From Rhinopomastus cyanomelas (taxonomy: Eukaryota > Chordata > Aves > Bucerotiformes > Rhinopomastidae), in assembly GCA_013400115.1 (NCBI GenBank), contig VXBP01002303.1, positions 62,900-126,899 of the forward strand: a stretch of DNA of 64,000 nt, read 5' to 3'. Under the pieces are notes generated by a model that had not been told where the DNA came from, did not search any database, and saw nothing but the letters and a program-made list of their open reading frames with translations. The position numbers were made by a program, and so were the translations under genes. Positions 47,885 through 60,600 of this stretch are shown here, piece by piece (within the stretch, counting starts at the first letter, position 1; each line of letters starts with the position of its first letter).

Positions 47885-48240
47885 GGCCAGGCTGAGGGAG
47901 CTGGGGCTGTTGGGCCTGGAGAAGGTTCCGGAGGGACCTTAGAGCCCTGAAGGTGGGAAGCTGGAGAGGGACTTTTTCCGAGCAATTTCGGTGCTAGGCC
48001 ACGGGGGCTGCGTTGAAGCTAGAAGAGGGGAGGTGGAGATGAGATCTGAGGCAGAAATTCCGCCCTGTGACGAGGGCCTGGCACAGGCTGCCCACCCAGG
48101 GAGGCTGTGGCTGCTCCATCGTCCCTGGAAGACTCCACGGCCAGGCTGGACGGGGCCCTGAGTAACCTGCTCTAGCGAAGGTGTCCCTTCCTCTGCAGCG
48201 GGGCTGGAACCGGATGATCTTCGCGGTCCCGTCCAAGCCC
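47885..48240 (+). mobile_element. CR1 LINE 3' fragment abutting the FBXO3 promoter
   Basis: CCAGGCTGAGGGAGCTGGGG, GGCACAGGCTGCCCACCCAG and GGAACCGGATGATCTTCGCG. Its terminal octamer end is not visible; it merges into the CpG-rich block about 170 bp before the FBXO3 ATG. Confidence 0.88.
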
Positions 48241-48640
48241 AACCTGCAAGGCCGGCGCTAGGCCCCGCCACCGGGGTTGGGCCCGGGCCCTGCGTCTCGG
48301 GGGCGGGCGCCAGGCCCGCGGCGCCGGGCGCTGCACAGGGCGGCGGGGCCGGCAGGGGGCGCTGCGCCGTGTGGGCTCCGTCGCCCCCCCGCGGGCTGGT
48401 GGCAAGATGGCGGCGCCCCTGGAGCTGGAGCAGCCCGCGCTGAGCCTGGAGCTGCTGCCCACGGACCCGCTGCTGCTCATCCTCAGCTTCCTCGACTACC
48501 GCGACCTCATAAGGTACTGGCCGGGCCCGGGCCTCCGCCGGATCCGCTGCGTGTGGGCAGGGGAGTGCCGGGCCGGGCCTCGGCGGGGGTGGGGCGGGGA
48601 GTTCTGGCGCCTGTTTTTCCTTCTCCCCCCGTCAGTTCTG
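48240..48640 (+). promoter_or_regulatory. FBXO3: CpG-rich FBXO3 promoter/first-exon region
   Basis: The block is very GC-rich with many CpGs and spans the start codon. No TATA box is apparent. Its upstream edge meets a CR1 copy (47885-48240), which leaves only about 170 bp of non-CR1 sequence before the ATG. Confidence 0.65.
48407..48513 (+). CDS. FBXO3: FBXO3 exon 1 (coding part)
   Basis: ATG at 48407 is in a good context (A at -3, G at +4) and gives MAAPLELEQPALSLELL, followed by PTDPLLLILSFLDYRDLI, the first part of the F-box. The donor GTACTG starts at 48514. The exon lies in a CpG-rich block. The N terminus is about one residue longer than the human one. Confidence 0.94.
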
Positions 48641-51600
48641 TGTCGGGTTCGTTTCCAGCGCGATGACAGTTTAGACAGGAACCAGGAACCGCACCGGGGA
48701 AATCAGCCGCTCCCCGGTCCCGCGGCGGGTCTGTGGGCTGCCACAGGGTGGGTCTGTGGCCGGTGGGCGACTGCAGCGAGTCGCCTCCCTGCGTGAGGGA
48801 AGCCAGGGGACGTTGGACGAGTCCGAGGACCCCGCAGCAGATGCATTAAGAGCTCCCGAGTCAGACAGTGAGGATGAACCCGGGGTTTCTTTAGCTAAAT
48901 CCTCCCCAGTTTTAGCCCTGGCCATGATCTGAAATCAGAGTGTTCAGTCCAAGCGGGAGGAAGAGGCGTGAATGAAGCAGGACATCAGCCAAATGGCTTT
49001 TGTTTGGGTTTCTCTCTCCCTTAAACATTAGTTAAGAAAGCTAAAAGCATCATGAATAACAGCAACCAAAGAGGAGGCTAAGTGTGAGGTCAAATTAGAC
49101 TGATTTTTAGAGTCCGGCGTGGATGGTTTGGTGGGTGATGGTGCAGCCGAGGCACCACCTGGGCTTGTTAAATGTTTAACAGAACGAGGTGGATTTTGCT
49201 CTGCAAAACACAAATGACTTTGTCGAGTTTCTTATAAATCGGGTCAGCTCCAGTGGTTCTGCAGAACCTGGAGCAGGCTGCCGGGGGGAGTTGTGGAGTC
49301 TCCTTCACTGGTGACCTTTAAGACCCACCTGGATGTGTTCCTGTGTGACTTGGTCTAGGTGGTCCTGCTGTGGCAGGGGGGACTGGACTAGATGACCTTT
49401 CAAAGTCCCTTCCAATCCCTAATGATTCTCTGATTCTGTGAATCTCTAGCTTGTTAACCTTTGCTGTAGTGACATCTACAGACTCTGACCAGCGCAAACA
49501 TGACAGTTTCCCAGTGGTTCTGGACAGTCTGGTGGTGACCCCTAAATAATGAAGAAGCTGCCAGATGGCCAAGTATTTGTGCAATTAATGAGAACAACTT
49601 TTTCTGGGTAACGGACTGAAAATGGCTCAGCGATGTGTCCTTGTGGTCAGGAAGGCCAACAGGGTTGTTGGGATGGATCGAGAGGAGGGTGTCTAGGAGA
49701 TCAGTCACAGAGCATTAGGGACTGGAAGGGACCTCCAAAGATCATCCAGTCCAATCCCCCTGCCACAGCAGGACCCCCTAGACCAAGTCGCACAGGAATG
49801 TATCCAGGTGGGTTTAAAACATTTCCAGAGAAGGAGACTCTGTGTGAGGAAAATCTTCTTTACCATCTGGTTATTAAATATTGGAAGGGGTTGCCCAGGG
49901 AGTCCCCTCTCTGGAGATGTTTCAGACCCGGCTGGATGCATTTCTATGTAGTTGATTTAGGCAGTTCTGCTTTTCAGAGCTGGAAAGGTTCTGCTTGTGT
50001 CCTGTTCTTACTACAAAAGCTGCTCAACTCTTAACTTCAGCTACTCAGCTCTGCTTTTCAGCAGTTTGTATCCTGCTTGCGCAGGAGGGTTGGACCCGAT
50101 GGCCTTGGAAGGTCCCTTGCAGCCCTAATAAACTGTGTAAACTGTGTCAACGACTTTAATTGCATCTTTGAGCGTGTTTGACGCTGCGTGTTCCTGTAAC
50201 GTCACGGTGCCTTCTTTCCTGCCAGAAATTACAGGCTTGATAGACGCTGCACACGGCTGTATGGCCTTCTGCAGTGTTGGTTTTCCTGACTTAGCAGTGC
50301 CTGAACTGCACTTAAAACCCCCACAAAAGGCAGTAAGTGGAAGCTTCAGTTTCATAACCTCTTTTGGGGCAGACAGCTGTTAATCACATCCATTAACTGC
50401 AAGAACAAGTGACCAAGGGCGGTGGAGTTGCTGCATCTAAACTGGGGGTATATTTGGGGGAGTTCAGTGAGTGAGAGCTCAGCTCAGATGGAAAAGGAAA
50501 AAGGTTTGTTGTGGGGTGTTCAGGCTAGATTTCCATAAATACACTGCCGTGTCCTGTGGTCGATACCACTTGTACGTTCCAGAAAGGCTTTTACTACAAA
50601 GGTAAACAAAGGGATAGGCTGCACTGGATGGCACCTCCTTTGCTGGTATCAAAGCAGGAAGTCAGCAGGCACCTGGAATGTGAGGTTTTTGTTATCTCCT
50701 TGCAGCAAGCCAGGGCTGACTGAAGTGGTTTCTGAGGGCAGTTTTAGACCTATACCCTAATGTATGTGAGGAGACCTTGCTGTGCTCTACAGCTACCTAA
50801 AAGGAAGTTGTAGCCAGGCTGGTACTGGTCTCTTCTCCCAAATCACTGATGATAGGACAAGGGGAAATGGCCTCAAGTTGTATCAGGGGAGGTTTAGGTT
50901 GGATCCTAGGAAGAAGTTCTTTCCCGAGAGAGTGGTTGGGCACTGGAACAGGCTGCCCAGGGAGGTGGTGGAGTCCTCATCCCTGGAGGTGTTTAAAAAC
51001 CTGCACTGGAAGCCATGATGTAGGGGTCAGGGAGCTGCTGGGCCGAGGGCTGGACTTGCTGATCCTGGAGTTCCTTTCCAGCCAGGATGATCCTGTGATG
51101 GGTTGGAGTGAGCTTGCGGTGCTTATTTCTAGCTCTGTATTTCTTTGTCATTGTCTGTGATCACCAAGTTCGTTATTTAAACAACTTCATGTGGGAATTG
51201 ACTCTGAAGTACTCAAGTAGTTCCTGTAGCTTAATGTTTTGGGCTCTCAGTAGTGTGGAAAGAGTGGGAAAGGTAAGGTAAGAGACTGCCAATCCAGGTA
51301 AGAAAGTGATTTCAACCCTAGCAGCCTCTGCTAGTGAAGTGGCTACTGCTGGTGGAGTGGAGTCACGCCGGAGCCTTTCGGACAGTGTTTCTGATGACAG
51401 GCTGTGGGATGACCTGCTTTACAACATCACTTAATTGCTGACAGTTTGTCAAGCGTGTGGAAAAGTAGTTCACAGGCTCATAGAATTACTGAGGCTGGAA
51501 AAGACCTCTGAGCTCATCCAGCCCAGCACCTAACATCACCACATTGGCCAGACCAGGGCACTGAGGGCCACAGCCAGTCTGTCCTTCAACACCTTCAGGG

Positions 51601-54600
51601 ACGGGGACTTCTCCACTGCCCTGGGCAGTCTGTTCTGTGAGGAAGGGCTTCCTAACATCCAACCTAACCCTCTCCTGGCAGCTTCAGGCCCTGCCCTCTT
51701 GTTCTGGCGCTAGTTGCCTGGGAGAAGAGCCCGACCCCACCTCACTGCAACCTCCCTTCAGGGAGTTGGAGAGAGGGAGAAAGTCCCCCCTGAGTCTTCT
51801 CTTCTGCAGACTGAACGCCCCCAGCTCCCTCAGCCTCTCCCCACAAGCCTTTCCCTCCAGCCCCTTCCCCAGCCTCATTGCTCCTCTGGACCCGCTCCCA
51901 CCCCTCCATCTCTTTCTTGAAGTGAGGGGCCCAGCACTGCCCCCAGTACTCGAGGGGAGGCCTCCCCAGGGCCCCCAGTACCGGGGCCAAGTGACATCCC
52001 TAGTGCTGCTGGCCACACTATGCACAACGTGTACAGCTGTAGCAAGGACTTCTAAAAGCACAACTCTGATAAGTACAAACTCAGTACCTATCTCTTGGAA
52101 GTGCAGCTGGGCAGTGTTGTCCCTGTTCATTTTGCTACTCATTTACATTCCAATCTATTCATTTTCCATTTATAGTTGCTGCTACTTGAGTCGAAGATTA
52201 AATCAGCTCTCAAGCCATGATCCCTTGTGGAAAAGACACTGCAAGAAATACTGGCTTATTTCAGAGTAAGTTCATTGAAAAGTAAATTTAAGGCTCTTTT
52301 AAGGGGGTTTTACGATGAAAATAAGGCTCGTGTCACCGTGATTGCTGTGTCCACGTTACCCCTTGTGCCTCTGGACTGATGCTGTCCAGCTTCAAATCAG
52401 TGAAAGGCTAGAAGTATCAAAAATGTTTATATCCTGAAGAAAGGATTTATGTTAATGAGTATAGAAGTGTTAACAAGCTGTACGGACAGAGAAGCGATGT
52501 CCTGCCCAGGCTGGAGGCTGCAGCTTGACCTTATCAGACACCAGGTGCTCTGTGATGGAAAGTGATAGCCTGGGTGATTCCCAGATTAAACTTCAGCTGC
52601 CTTTTCTCTCCTCAAGAAGTAAGATTCTTCTCTCCTTTTTCGAACTAAAGAGCTCTTAGTGGTGATGTGAAGACTTACTAGTTGTCCCATTTTTATTTAG
52701 GTGTGCAAAGCTCTGCTAAATCCTTCAGGTTCAGCGCCCTGAGTGGACTTTGAGGAGCTGGAACGCATCCTAACACAAAGATGCGAAGGGCTGCTGCAGT
52801 TTGGATGCAACATCCGCTGTCAGGTGTTAGTCAGCACTTTTGGGGCTCCTGTGCCTGTGAGGAGAATTGAAGTAACTCCTTCAGAAAGCAGCTTGTCCAG
52901 ATCAGCGCACAGAGCTTGTATTTAGCTCTCTGGTTTGCTCCTTAATCCTTCTCCTTGAGTAATTAAGGGAGCTTGGGACTAATGCGGATCAAAACATGTG
53001 CTGGGGACCTTTTTAAGGCCGAAATGAGATGTGAATTAGCTACTCTTGAGTTTTAAGGTTTGATATACCATCAGCAGCACTCAGTGGAAAGAAATAGGGT
53101 TCCTGAACGTACCCCTAAGTATCCTAAACCTTTGCTAATTGTTTTCCAAGTTGCTGCTGAATAGGTGCTGGAATTGGTTTCGTGTAGCTTCACCCGGCTC
53201 AGAGTGCTCCTGCCTTGGTATGACGCCAAAGAGCAAATACTGCCTTGCTGGGTTCAGAAGGCTGAGCTTTTCAGGCTGGCAAAATTTTAACTGCCTTGTC
53301 TTGATTTCCACTTAGAGAGGAAAAGAGTCAGCGAAATGAAAGCTGGAAGGCCATCTTCATCAGCACCTACCGCGACCTAGGGAGATACATCCAGTACTAC
53401 GCTACGCTGAAAAAGGCCTGGGATGACCTGGAGAAGTACTTGGGCCAGCGGTGTCCCCGGATGATCGGCTCCTTGAAAGGTACAGGGCAGTACAGTGTTG
53501 GGGATCTGGTTTAGGGGTGAACTTGTAGAGTAGGGTTGATGGTTGGACTTGATGATCCCAAGGCTCTTTTCCAACCTGAAGGATTCTGTGAGTCTGTGAG
53601 GCCAAAGGAAGGCCAAAAGGGCTGTAAGTAGCCTGAACTCTTGCGTAACATGGGCAGCAGTCCACGGTGTTCGTGGCAGTGCCGTGATCTTTGTGACTTT
53701 CATGCTGCTCTATCAAAACCAGACTCAGCTATATAGAACCACCAAATTGTTGGTTAAGTCTTTTGTTAACAGAATTAGTGTGTTTGTGAAGGAGGTGTTG
53801 GAATGAACAGGGTTTGCCCCAGTTTTACTTGCAAAACCTTCCCACGTTACTTGATGCGATGAAGTCTATCTCCAGAAAGACTAAAAATAAACGGAAGTTG
53901 ATCAGGTTCCACGTCAGGTTTCAGCAGGAGCTCTCCTATAGCTTTTTTGATACCATTTGTATAGGATCTTGTTGCAGTAAGTTGGTCAATGATGCTGTAT
54001 AAAAAATAAAGCAGATTGTGACTAGGAGAAGGATTTAAAAAGAATCACCCAAAAAACCTTGTTTGGAACAGCCCACACGGGCCACGCAGTCGATCCTTGC
54101 TAGAAGTGCTGGTGTGGGAACCTCCTGAAGTGTGTGTGGAGGCAAAGAGAAGTTACTCCCCCCAGCTTCAGTTGGTTGTGAGACCAGAATTCCCCTGTTA
54201 CAACCCATTTATTGCTGCAAATTCCAGGTGAGCAGTTGCTGCAGTCAGCATCTCTTTGTTACTGATCAGGGTGATGAAAGAGTAGAGTCAATACTGGCCA
54301 AAAGTTTTAGCTGGGGCTCGGTCAGCTGATGCCAGTATTGTGGGGAAAAGATTCATTTAGCTTTATAAATAGAGGCCTGTGGAGATTCAGTTGGCTGGAG
54401 ATTGGTGCTGGGTTAGCAGTGACTGGAATCAGCCTCCTTTCAAATCTGTGTAGAATTGGTTCTGTGCCACCCAGCATGCAGCAAAGTCACCAAATATGGC
54501 CATGAGTCCCCGTTCATTTGATCAAAGCACTTATAACTTCCATGCTTGGTCTTAGAAAGACTTGGTTTTTAATCATGCTGGCCACTGGTAGGAATGTAAT

Positions 54601-57600
54601 AAGTGGAAGAGATTCCTCCATTGATTGGGGCTGTCAGTGACTGGAAGGGGCTGCCCAGGGGGTTGTGGAGTCTCCTTCCCTGGAGACATTTCAAACCCTT
54701 CTGGCCATGTTCCTGTGTGACTGGATCCAGGGGATCCTGCTGTGGCAGGAGGATTGGAGTGGCTGATCTTTCGAGGTCCCTGCCAATCCCTGCCACTCAG
54801 TGAGTCTGTGAGATTCCTTAATACAAACTCGAATATTCTCCTTTGTCACTTGGGGGCAGAGGAGTGAAGCAGCATGAAATTAGAGTTTCCTAGGAGCAGC
54901 AGTTCTTGATCTCCCCCTCCAAATCTGCCTCTTAACACTCTGTTTCTTTTTGTACACAGAGAGCGTGCGGGAGGAAGATCTAGATGCTGTGGAAGCACAG
55001 ATAGGCTGCAAGCTCCCTGATGACTATCGATGCTCCTTTCGTATTCATAACGGACAGAAGCTGGTTGTTCCTGGGTAAGGAGCACAGTCAAACCCTCCAC
55101 ACCATGTTCTGTAATCCCTGTTCTATTGCTTGGCTTAACTTAGGTGTTCAAAAGAGAAAACATCTGCTGGAGAGGGAAACCCAGGCGTTGGAGTGACGCG
55201 TCTGGGATTGGCAGGGCTGCTGCTAGGATTGGCTCTCTTCTAAAAATCTCAGTTACTCAGAAGTCACTGAAGACACAGGATCGCCTTCTAATTGCTCAGA
55301 TTACTCTTGCTCTTCAGTCCTTTTCCCTAGTGAGAGCCCCGAGGCTTTTTGCTAATAACTAAAACTTCTGCTCTTGGGCTTTTAATGGTACCACTGCGAG
55401 TGGATCCCCTGAGCTTTGCTTTGTGTTGCACAAGGAAATCAGCCTCTCGCATGCTTCAGGCTTCATCACGTAACAACCTATTTCCTTAGGTTGCTGTTAA
55501 ATGCCTGTGGAACCAGGTAGTCATTTCCACTAGAGTCAAAAAGCCACTTCTGGAAATGCATTGTTCCTGTGGATGGTGTGATCTTCAGGTTGGGACAGGG
55601 TTCTTTCCTGGTGGAACGCAAACACTGGGGACATCAGCTGTAGGCAGTGGAAGTTGATGCAGCAAGTTGTTGGGGGGTTAGGTCAGAGATGGAGGAGATT
55701 TTGAACTGGATGACATTGTTAGAAGCTTCAGGTCTCTGTGTTTCCATGTTGTTCAAGCTGTAGCACCTACAAACTCCACTGTAAGGCTGAAGAGAAATGG
55801 AGCCTCTTGCCCAAGATGGGGAGCAGTTTATTTCTTGCTGGCGTGTGGCAGCTTGCGCCTGAGTCACCGCTTTCATAACACCAGTAAAAGCTCTGCGAGG
55901 GTTTACAGCTGAGAACAATCAGGGAAAGGCAAATCAGAAGGGAGTTTGGGAGGTGTAGGTTACAGCTGGGTGTACTCTTGGTGTCCAGAGCGCTGCTGTC
56001 GCCGTGTGTGCTCCTGTAACTGATCAGTTTGGTCATAGAATCACAGAATTGTTTAGGCTGGAAAAGACCTTAAAGCTCATCGAGTCCAGGAGAGAAGACT
56101 TGGGAGGCCCTTCTGCCTCTCTCCTGAAGGGAGGCTGTAGTCAGGTGGAGTTTGGGCTCTTCTCCCAGGCAACTAGCAATAGGATGAGACAGCAGGGCCT
56201 GAAGCTGCACCAGGAGAGGGTATTAGGAAGCCCTTCCTCAAGGAAAGGGTGATCAGACACTTGAATGGACTGTCCATGGAGGTGGCAGAGTCCTTGTCCC
56301 TGGAGGTGTTTGACTAGACTTAGTGCCCCGGTCTAGGTGGTTGTGCTGATGTTGGGTCATGGACTTGATGATCTTTCCAGCCTCACTAATTGTGTGATTC
56401 TAAACGCCGTCCCTAGGCTCCAGATCTCCACAACTTTGAACCACGTCCAGGGATAGCGCTGCTGCCCCTCGTTGTCATTTCTCCATTGTCTGCCCTTTGA
56501 TTACACTCAGTGTTGGTGGTTTGTTGTCCGTTTTCCCCCTTGCCCAACGTTCACACTAATGTTACTTCAGCATCAATGCTCTCCTCCGTTCCTGCTCTGT
56601 TACATAGACTCATAGACCATTAGGGGTTGGAAGGGACCTCGAAAGATCGTCTAGTCCAATCCCCCTGCCACAGCAGGACCACCTGGACCAAACCACCCAG
56701 GAACATATTCCAGACTAGTACTGCTTGCTTTCCAAACGTGCGTATTATGTAGAGAGACTCCTTCTCCTCTCTTCAGTGTCACTTCCTTACTCTCAGAAAC
56801 TCACAGAACAAGTCCTTTGCTGTGAAGCTGACAAAAAGCCAGAGGGGGAAGTCATTGTGAGGCAGGAGCTGATGGTCTTGCCATGTCATGCTGATGAATA
56901 GTCTCATTCTTGTGTGTCTGTTTGCTTGTGTCTTAGGGTTTTTTTGCTGAGGTTATACTCTTGTACTCAGCTGAGGTTATTTCTTTTACTCACTGTATAA
57001 TAGAAGTCTTGAACTTTGTTCCTGTGCCACTGGATCTAGGGGATCCTGCCGCGGCGGGGGGATTGGACTGGATGATCTTTTGAGGTCCCTTCCAATCCCT
57101 AATGACTGGATCTAGGGGATCCTGCTGTGGCAGGGGGATGGGACTGGATGATCTTTTGAGGTCCCTTCCAATCCCTAACGTTCTGTGGTTCTGTGATGAG
57201 AGTACTGCACCTGTAGGGCTTGGGTAGGCTGAGTGCTTGGAAGAGGTTACGGGCAATGTTTGCCGTGCCAGCGGGATCTCCAGTTCATCTTCCCTTTCTT
57301 TGTTGTTACAGCTTGATGGGAAGCATGGCGCTGTCCAACCACTACCGCTCCGAGGACTTGCTGGACATCGACACAGCGGCTGGAGGATTCCAGCAGCGGC
57401 TGGGGCTGAAGCAGTGCCTCCCTCTGACCTTCTGCATTCACACTGGCCTCAGTCAGTACATGGCCCTGGAGAGTGTGGAGGGGCGAAACAAGTACGAGAT
57501 CTTCTACCAGTGTCCCGTAAGGAAGACCTCTTCATACTTGTGGATCTGCTTTTCTCATGCCTGGTGCTGTCCCTCTGCACGTTCTCAGCTACCTGAAGGA

Positions 57601-60600
57601 TTTGACAGAGCACAAAGTGCATACAGAGGGCTTGTGCTTGTTTGTTACTTGCCCCTGGGCTGCCACAGGCGGAATGGTTCGCGAAAGGCATTTTACATGA
57701 AGTTTCTCCTGGCTGTAGCAGCTGCTGTAGGTTCATGGTGGGGGCCAGCATTCCTCCTTCTTGGAAGGGGTGTTTGTTTCCTTTGTTCAGCCTGTGACAA
57801 GCTCCAGACTCTTGTCCCTGTTTGTGTTAAGGATGAAAGCTGCTCCGTTGAGGAAGGTCAGCGTCTGTGTCTGTCTGGTCCCCCAGATGTGTTAAGTGTA
57901 AATCGTACCCCCGGGTTCGTACGCAAAGCTTCATCCCAGGACGAGAACAAAGTGCCCCCGGGCAGCTCCTTAGTGAAAGGCACTTGTTTTCATAACTCTT
58001 CTAGCTGCAGTATTTTGAGATGGGTTTGTTGTTCCTGGTTAGACCAGAGAAGAATGTAGCCCCCTCTGTCCTTGTCTATGGCCTGGTAACTCCCCCCTCT
58101 GCCTGAGGAAGGGGGAGCAAGTGAAAGGTGTTTCTTATAAAATGATGAAGATTTTCATCCTGCTGTGGAGTTCTGGGTGCACATGGGGACGTTGTGTGCT
58201 GGTACCAGTATAGGGTGGGGACTGACCTGTTGGAGAGCAGTGTAGGAGAAAGGGTCCTGGGGGTCCTGGTAGCCAGCGGGATGGCCATGAGCCAGCAGTG
58301 TGCCCTTGTGGCCAAGAAGGCCAGCAGCATCCTGGGCTGGATGAGAAGAGGTGTGGTTTGTAGATGGAGAGAGGTTCTCCTCCTGCTCTACTCTGCTCTG
58401 GTGAGATCATGTCTGGAATCTTGTGTCCAGTTGTGGGCCCTTCAGTTCCAGAAGGACACAGAGCTGCTGGAGAGTCCAGAGCAGAGCCACAGAGATGATG
58501 GAGGGAGGGGAGCATCTCCCTGCTGAGGAGAGGCTGAGGGAGGTGGGGCTCTGGAGCTGGGAAAAAGAAGACTGAGGGGTGACCTCATGAATGTTAATCT
58601 ATATGTGAGGGGTGGGTGTCAGGAGGATGGAGCCAGGCTCTGCTCTGTGGCATCTAATGATAGGACAAGGGGCAATGGGTGTGAGCTGGAACAGAGGAGG
58701 ATCCACATCAATGTGAGAAGGACCTTTTTCCCACTCAGTGAGGGTGACAGAGCCCTGGAAGGGGCTGCCCAGGGGGTTGTGGAGTCTCCTTCTCTGGAGA
58801 CATTTCAAACCCTCCTGGCCATGTTCCTGTGTGACTGGATCTAGGGGATCCTGCTGTGGTGGGGGGATTGGACTGGATGATTTTTTTGGGGTCCTTCCAA
58901 TCCCTGATGTTCTGTGATGCTGTGATTTTTCTAAGTTTAAATATCTGAGTGGGAGCATAACGAGGTATTAAACAGCCAGATTTCAGGGTTGATGAATGTA
59001 GGGGAAGTGCTCGCTGGGTTCTGTTTCAGGTGTTGAATTTGAACCTTGATCCCTGTGCGACCTGGTCGGGGTGATCCTGCTGTTGCAGGGGGTTAGACTA
59101 GATGGTCTTTCGAGGTCCCTTCCAGCCCCTACTGTTCTGTGATTCTGGGACAGCTCTGCTGAAGGTTCTTACATGATGTGATTCTGTGAATGTCTAACGT
59201 TCTCCTGCCAGTCCCTCCATAACCTCCTTTCCCTTGCAGGACCAAATGGCTCGCAACCCCTCGGCCATCGTTATGTTCATTACAGGTGAGGCTTTACCTC
59301 GGACGCGTTGCAGAGATGCTGTAAGTGGGCTGGTTGGAAAAAGCACGTGGGGAGCCCAGGCAGAGGTTGGTGCTGCCGTGAGCCTCTGACCTACTTGGAA
59401 GCATCAGCATTGGTTGCTTGAAGTGAGAGGCGGGTTTTCTCTCTGCAGCTTGTCCTGCTGATGTCTTGTGTACAAATCGTTCCGTGTAGTAACCTGTCTA
59501 ACAAGACGAGAAATCTTGGAGTCAGCAGCCACGGGGTGATGTCAGCAGCTATCAAACACAACACCCACAAGAACAGGAGGATTTTATGGTGGTTTTTTTC
59601 TCTCCAGTAGTTTTTGCAGCCAGATTAGAAGGTGAAAATGTTTTCTGCCCTCAAATGCAATCTGAACTATAAGCTGTAGCTGCAGAAGAAAACCTTTGTG
59701 GTGTTTTGGTTGGCCTGGTTGTTTTGGTCAAAGGATAAAGGAGGGAAGGGGGAAACTGGGTGACGTGGTAGTTTGGTTGTGTTGTGATCTGTCGCGATCG
59801 TCTGTCTGGCAGAGTGGTGTGGTTGTTTCTTCTCTGCCCTGCTGAGACCACAGCTGGAGTCTTGTGTCCAGTTGTGGGCCCCTCAGTTCTGGAAGGGGCA
59901 GAAGTGCTGGAGAGAGGCCAGCGCAGAGCCACAGAGATGATGAAGGGAGGGCGGCATCTCCCTGCTGAGGAGAGGCTGAGGCAGCTGGGGCTCTTGTGCT
60001 TGGGAAAAAGGAGACTGAGGGGTGACCCCATGAGTGTTGGTCAATATAGAAAGGGTGGGTGTCAGGAGGATGGAGCCAGGCTCTGCTCAGGGGCATCTAA
60101 GGATAGGAAAAGGGGCAGTGGGTGTGAGCTGGAGCAGAGGAGGTTCCACGTCAGTATGAGAAGGAATTTCTTCATGAGGAGATGAGAGTGATGGAGCCCT
60201 GGCAGGGGCTGCCCAGGGGAGTTGTGTAGTCTCTTTCTCTGGAGCCATTTCGAACCCACTTGGCCATGTTCCTGAGTGATTTGATCTAGGAGATCCTGCT
60301 GTGGAGGGGGATTGGACTGGCTGATCTTTTGAGGTCCCTTCCAATCCCTGATGATTCTGTGAAGGGCTCAGCATTCATTAGGAAAATACTCAAAGCTCTT
60401 CCCTGTTTCCTTGAAGTAGTGATCGTGTTTGTCGTGTGCTCAGTGTGAAATGCTCCTGTCCTTACGAAACCTCCTCTTGTTTGGCCCGTCTAGGTACATC
60501 CTACCTGGAGTGGTTTACGTCCTACGTAAACAAAGTGGTGACTGGGGGTTATCCTATCATCAGAGACCAGATTTTCAGGTACCGTGGCTGGGATTTCTAA

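Noticed and set aside
51637..52269. 210-codon open frame on the + strand
   Set aside because: It is antisense CR1 sequence fused by chance to FBXO3 exon 2; only the last 30 codons or so are real.
57220..58059. 279-codon open frame on the + strand
   Set aside because: It is FBXO3 exon 5 read through a canonical donor (GTAAGG at 57517) into the intron; the part after the donor has no homology to FBXO3.
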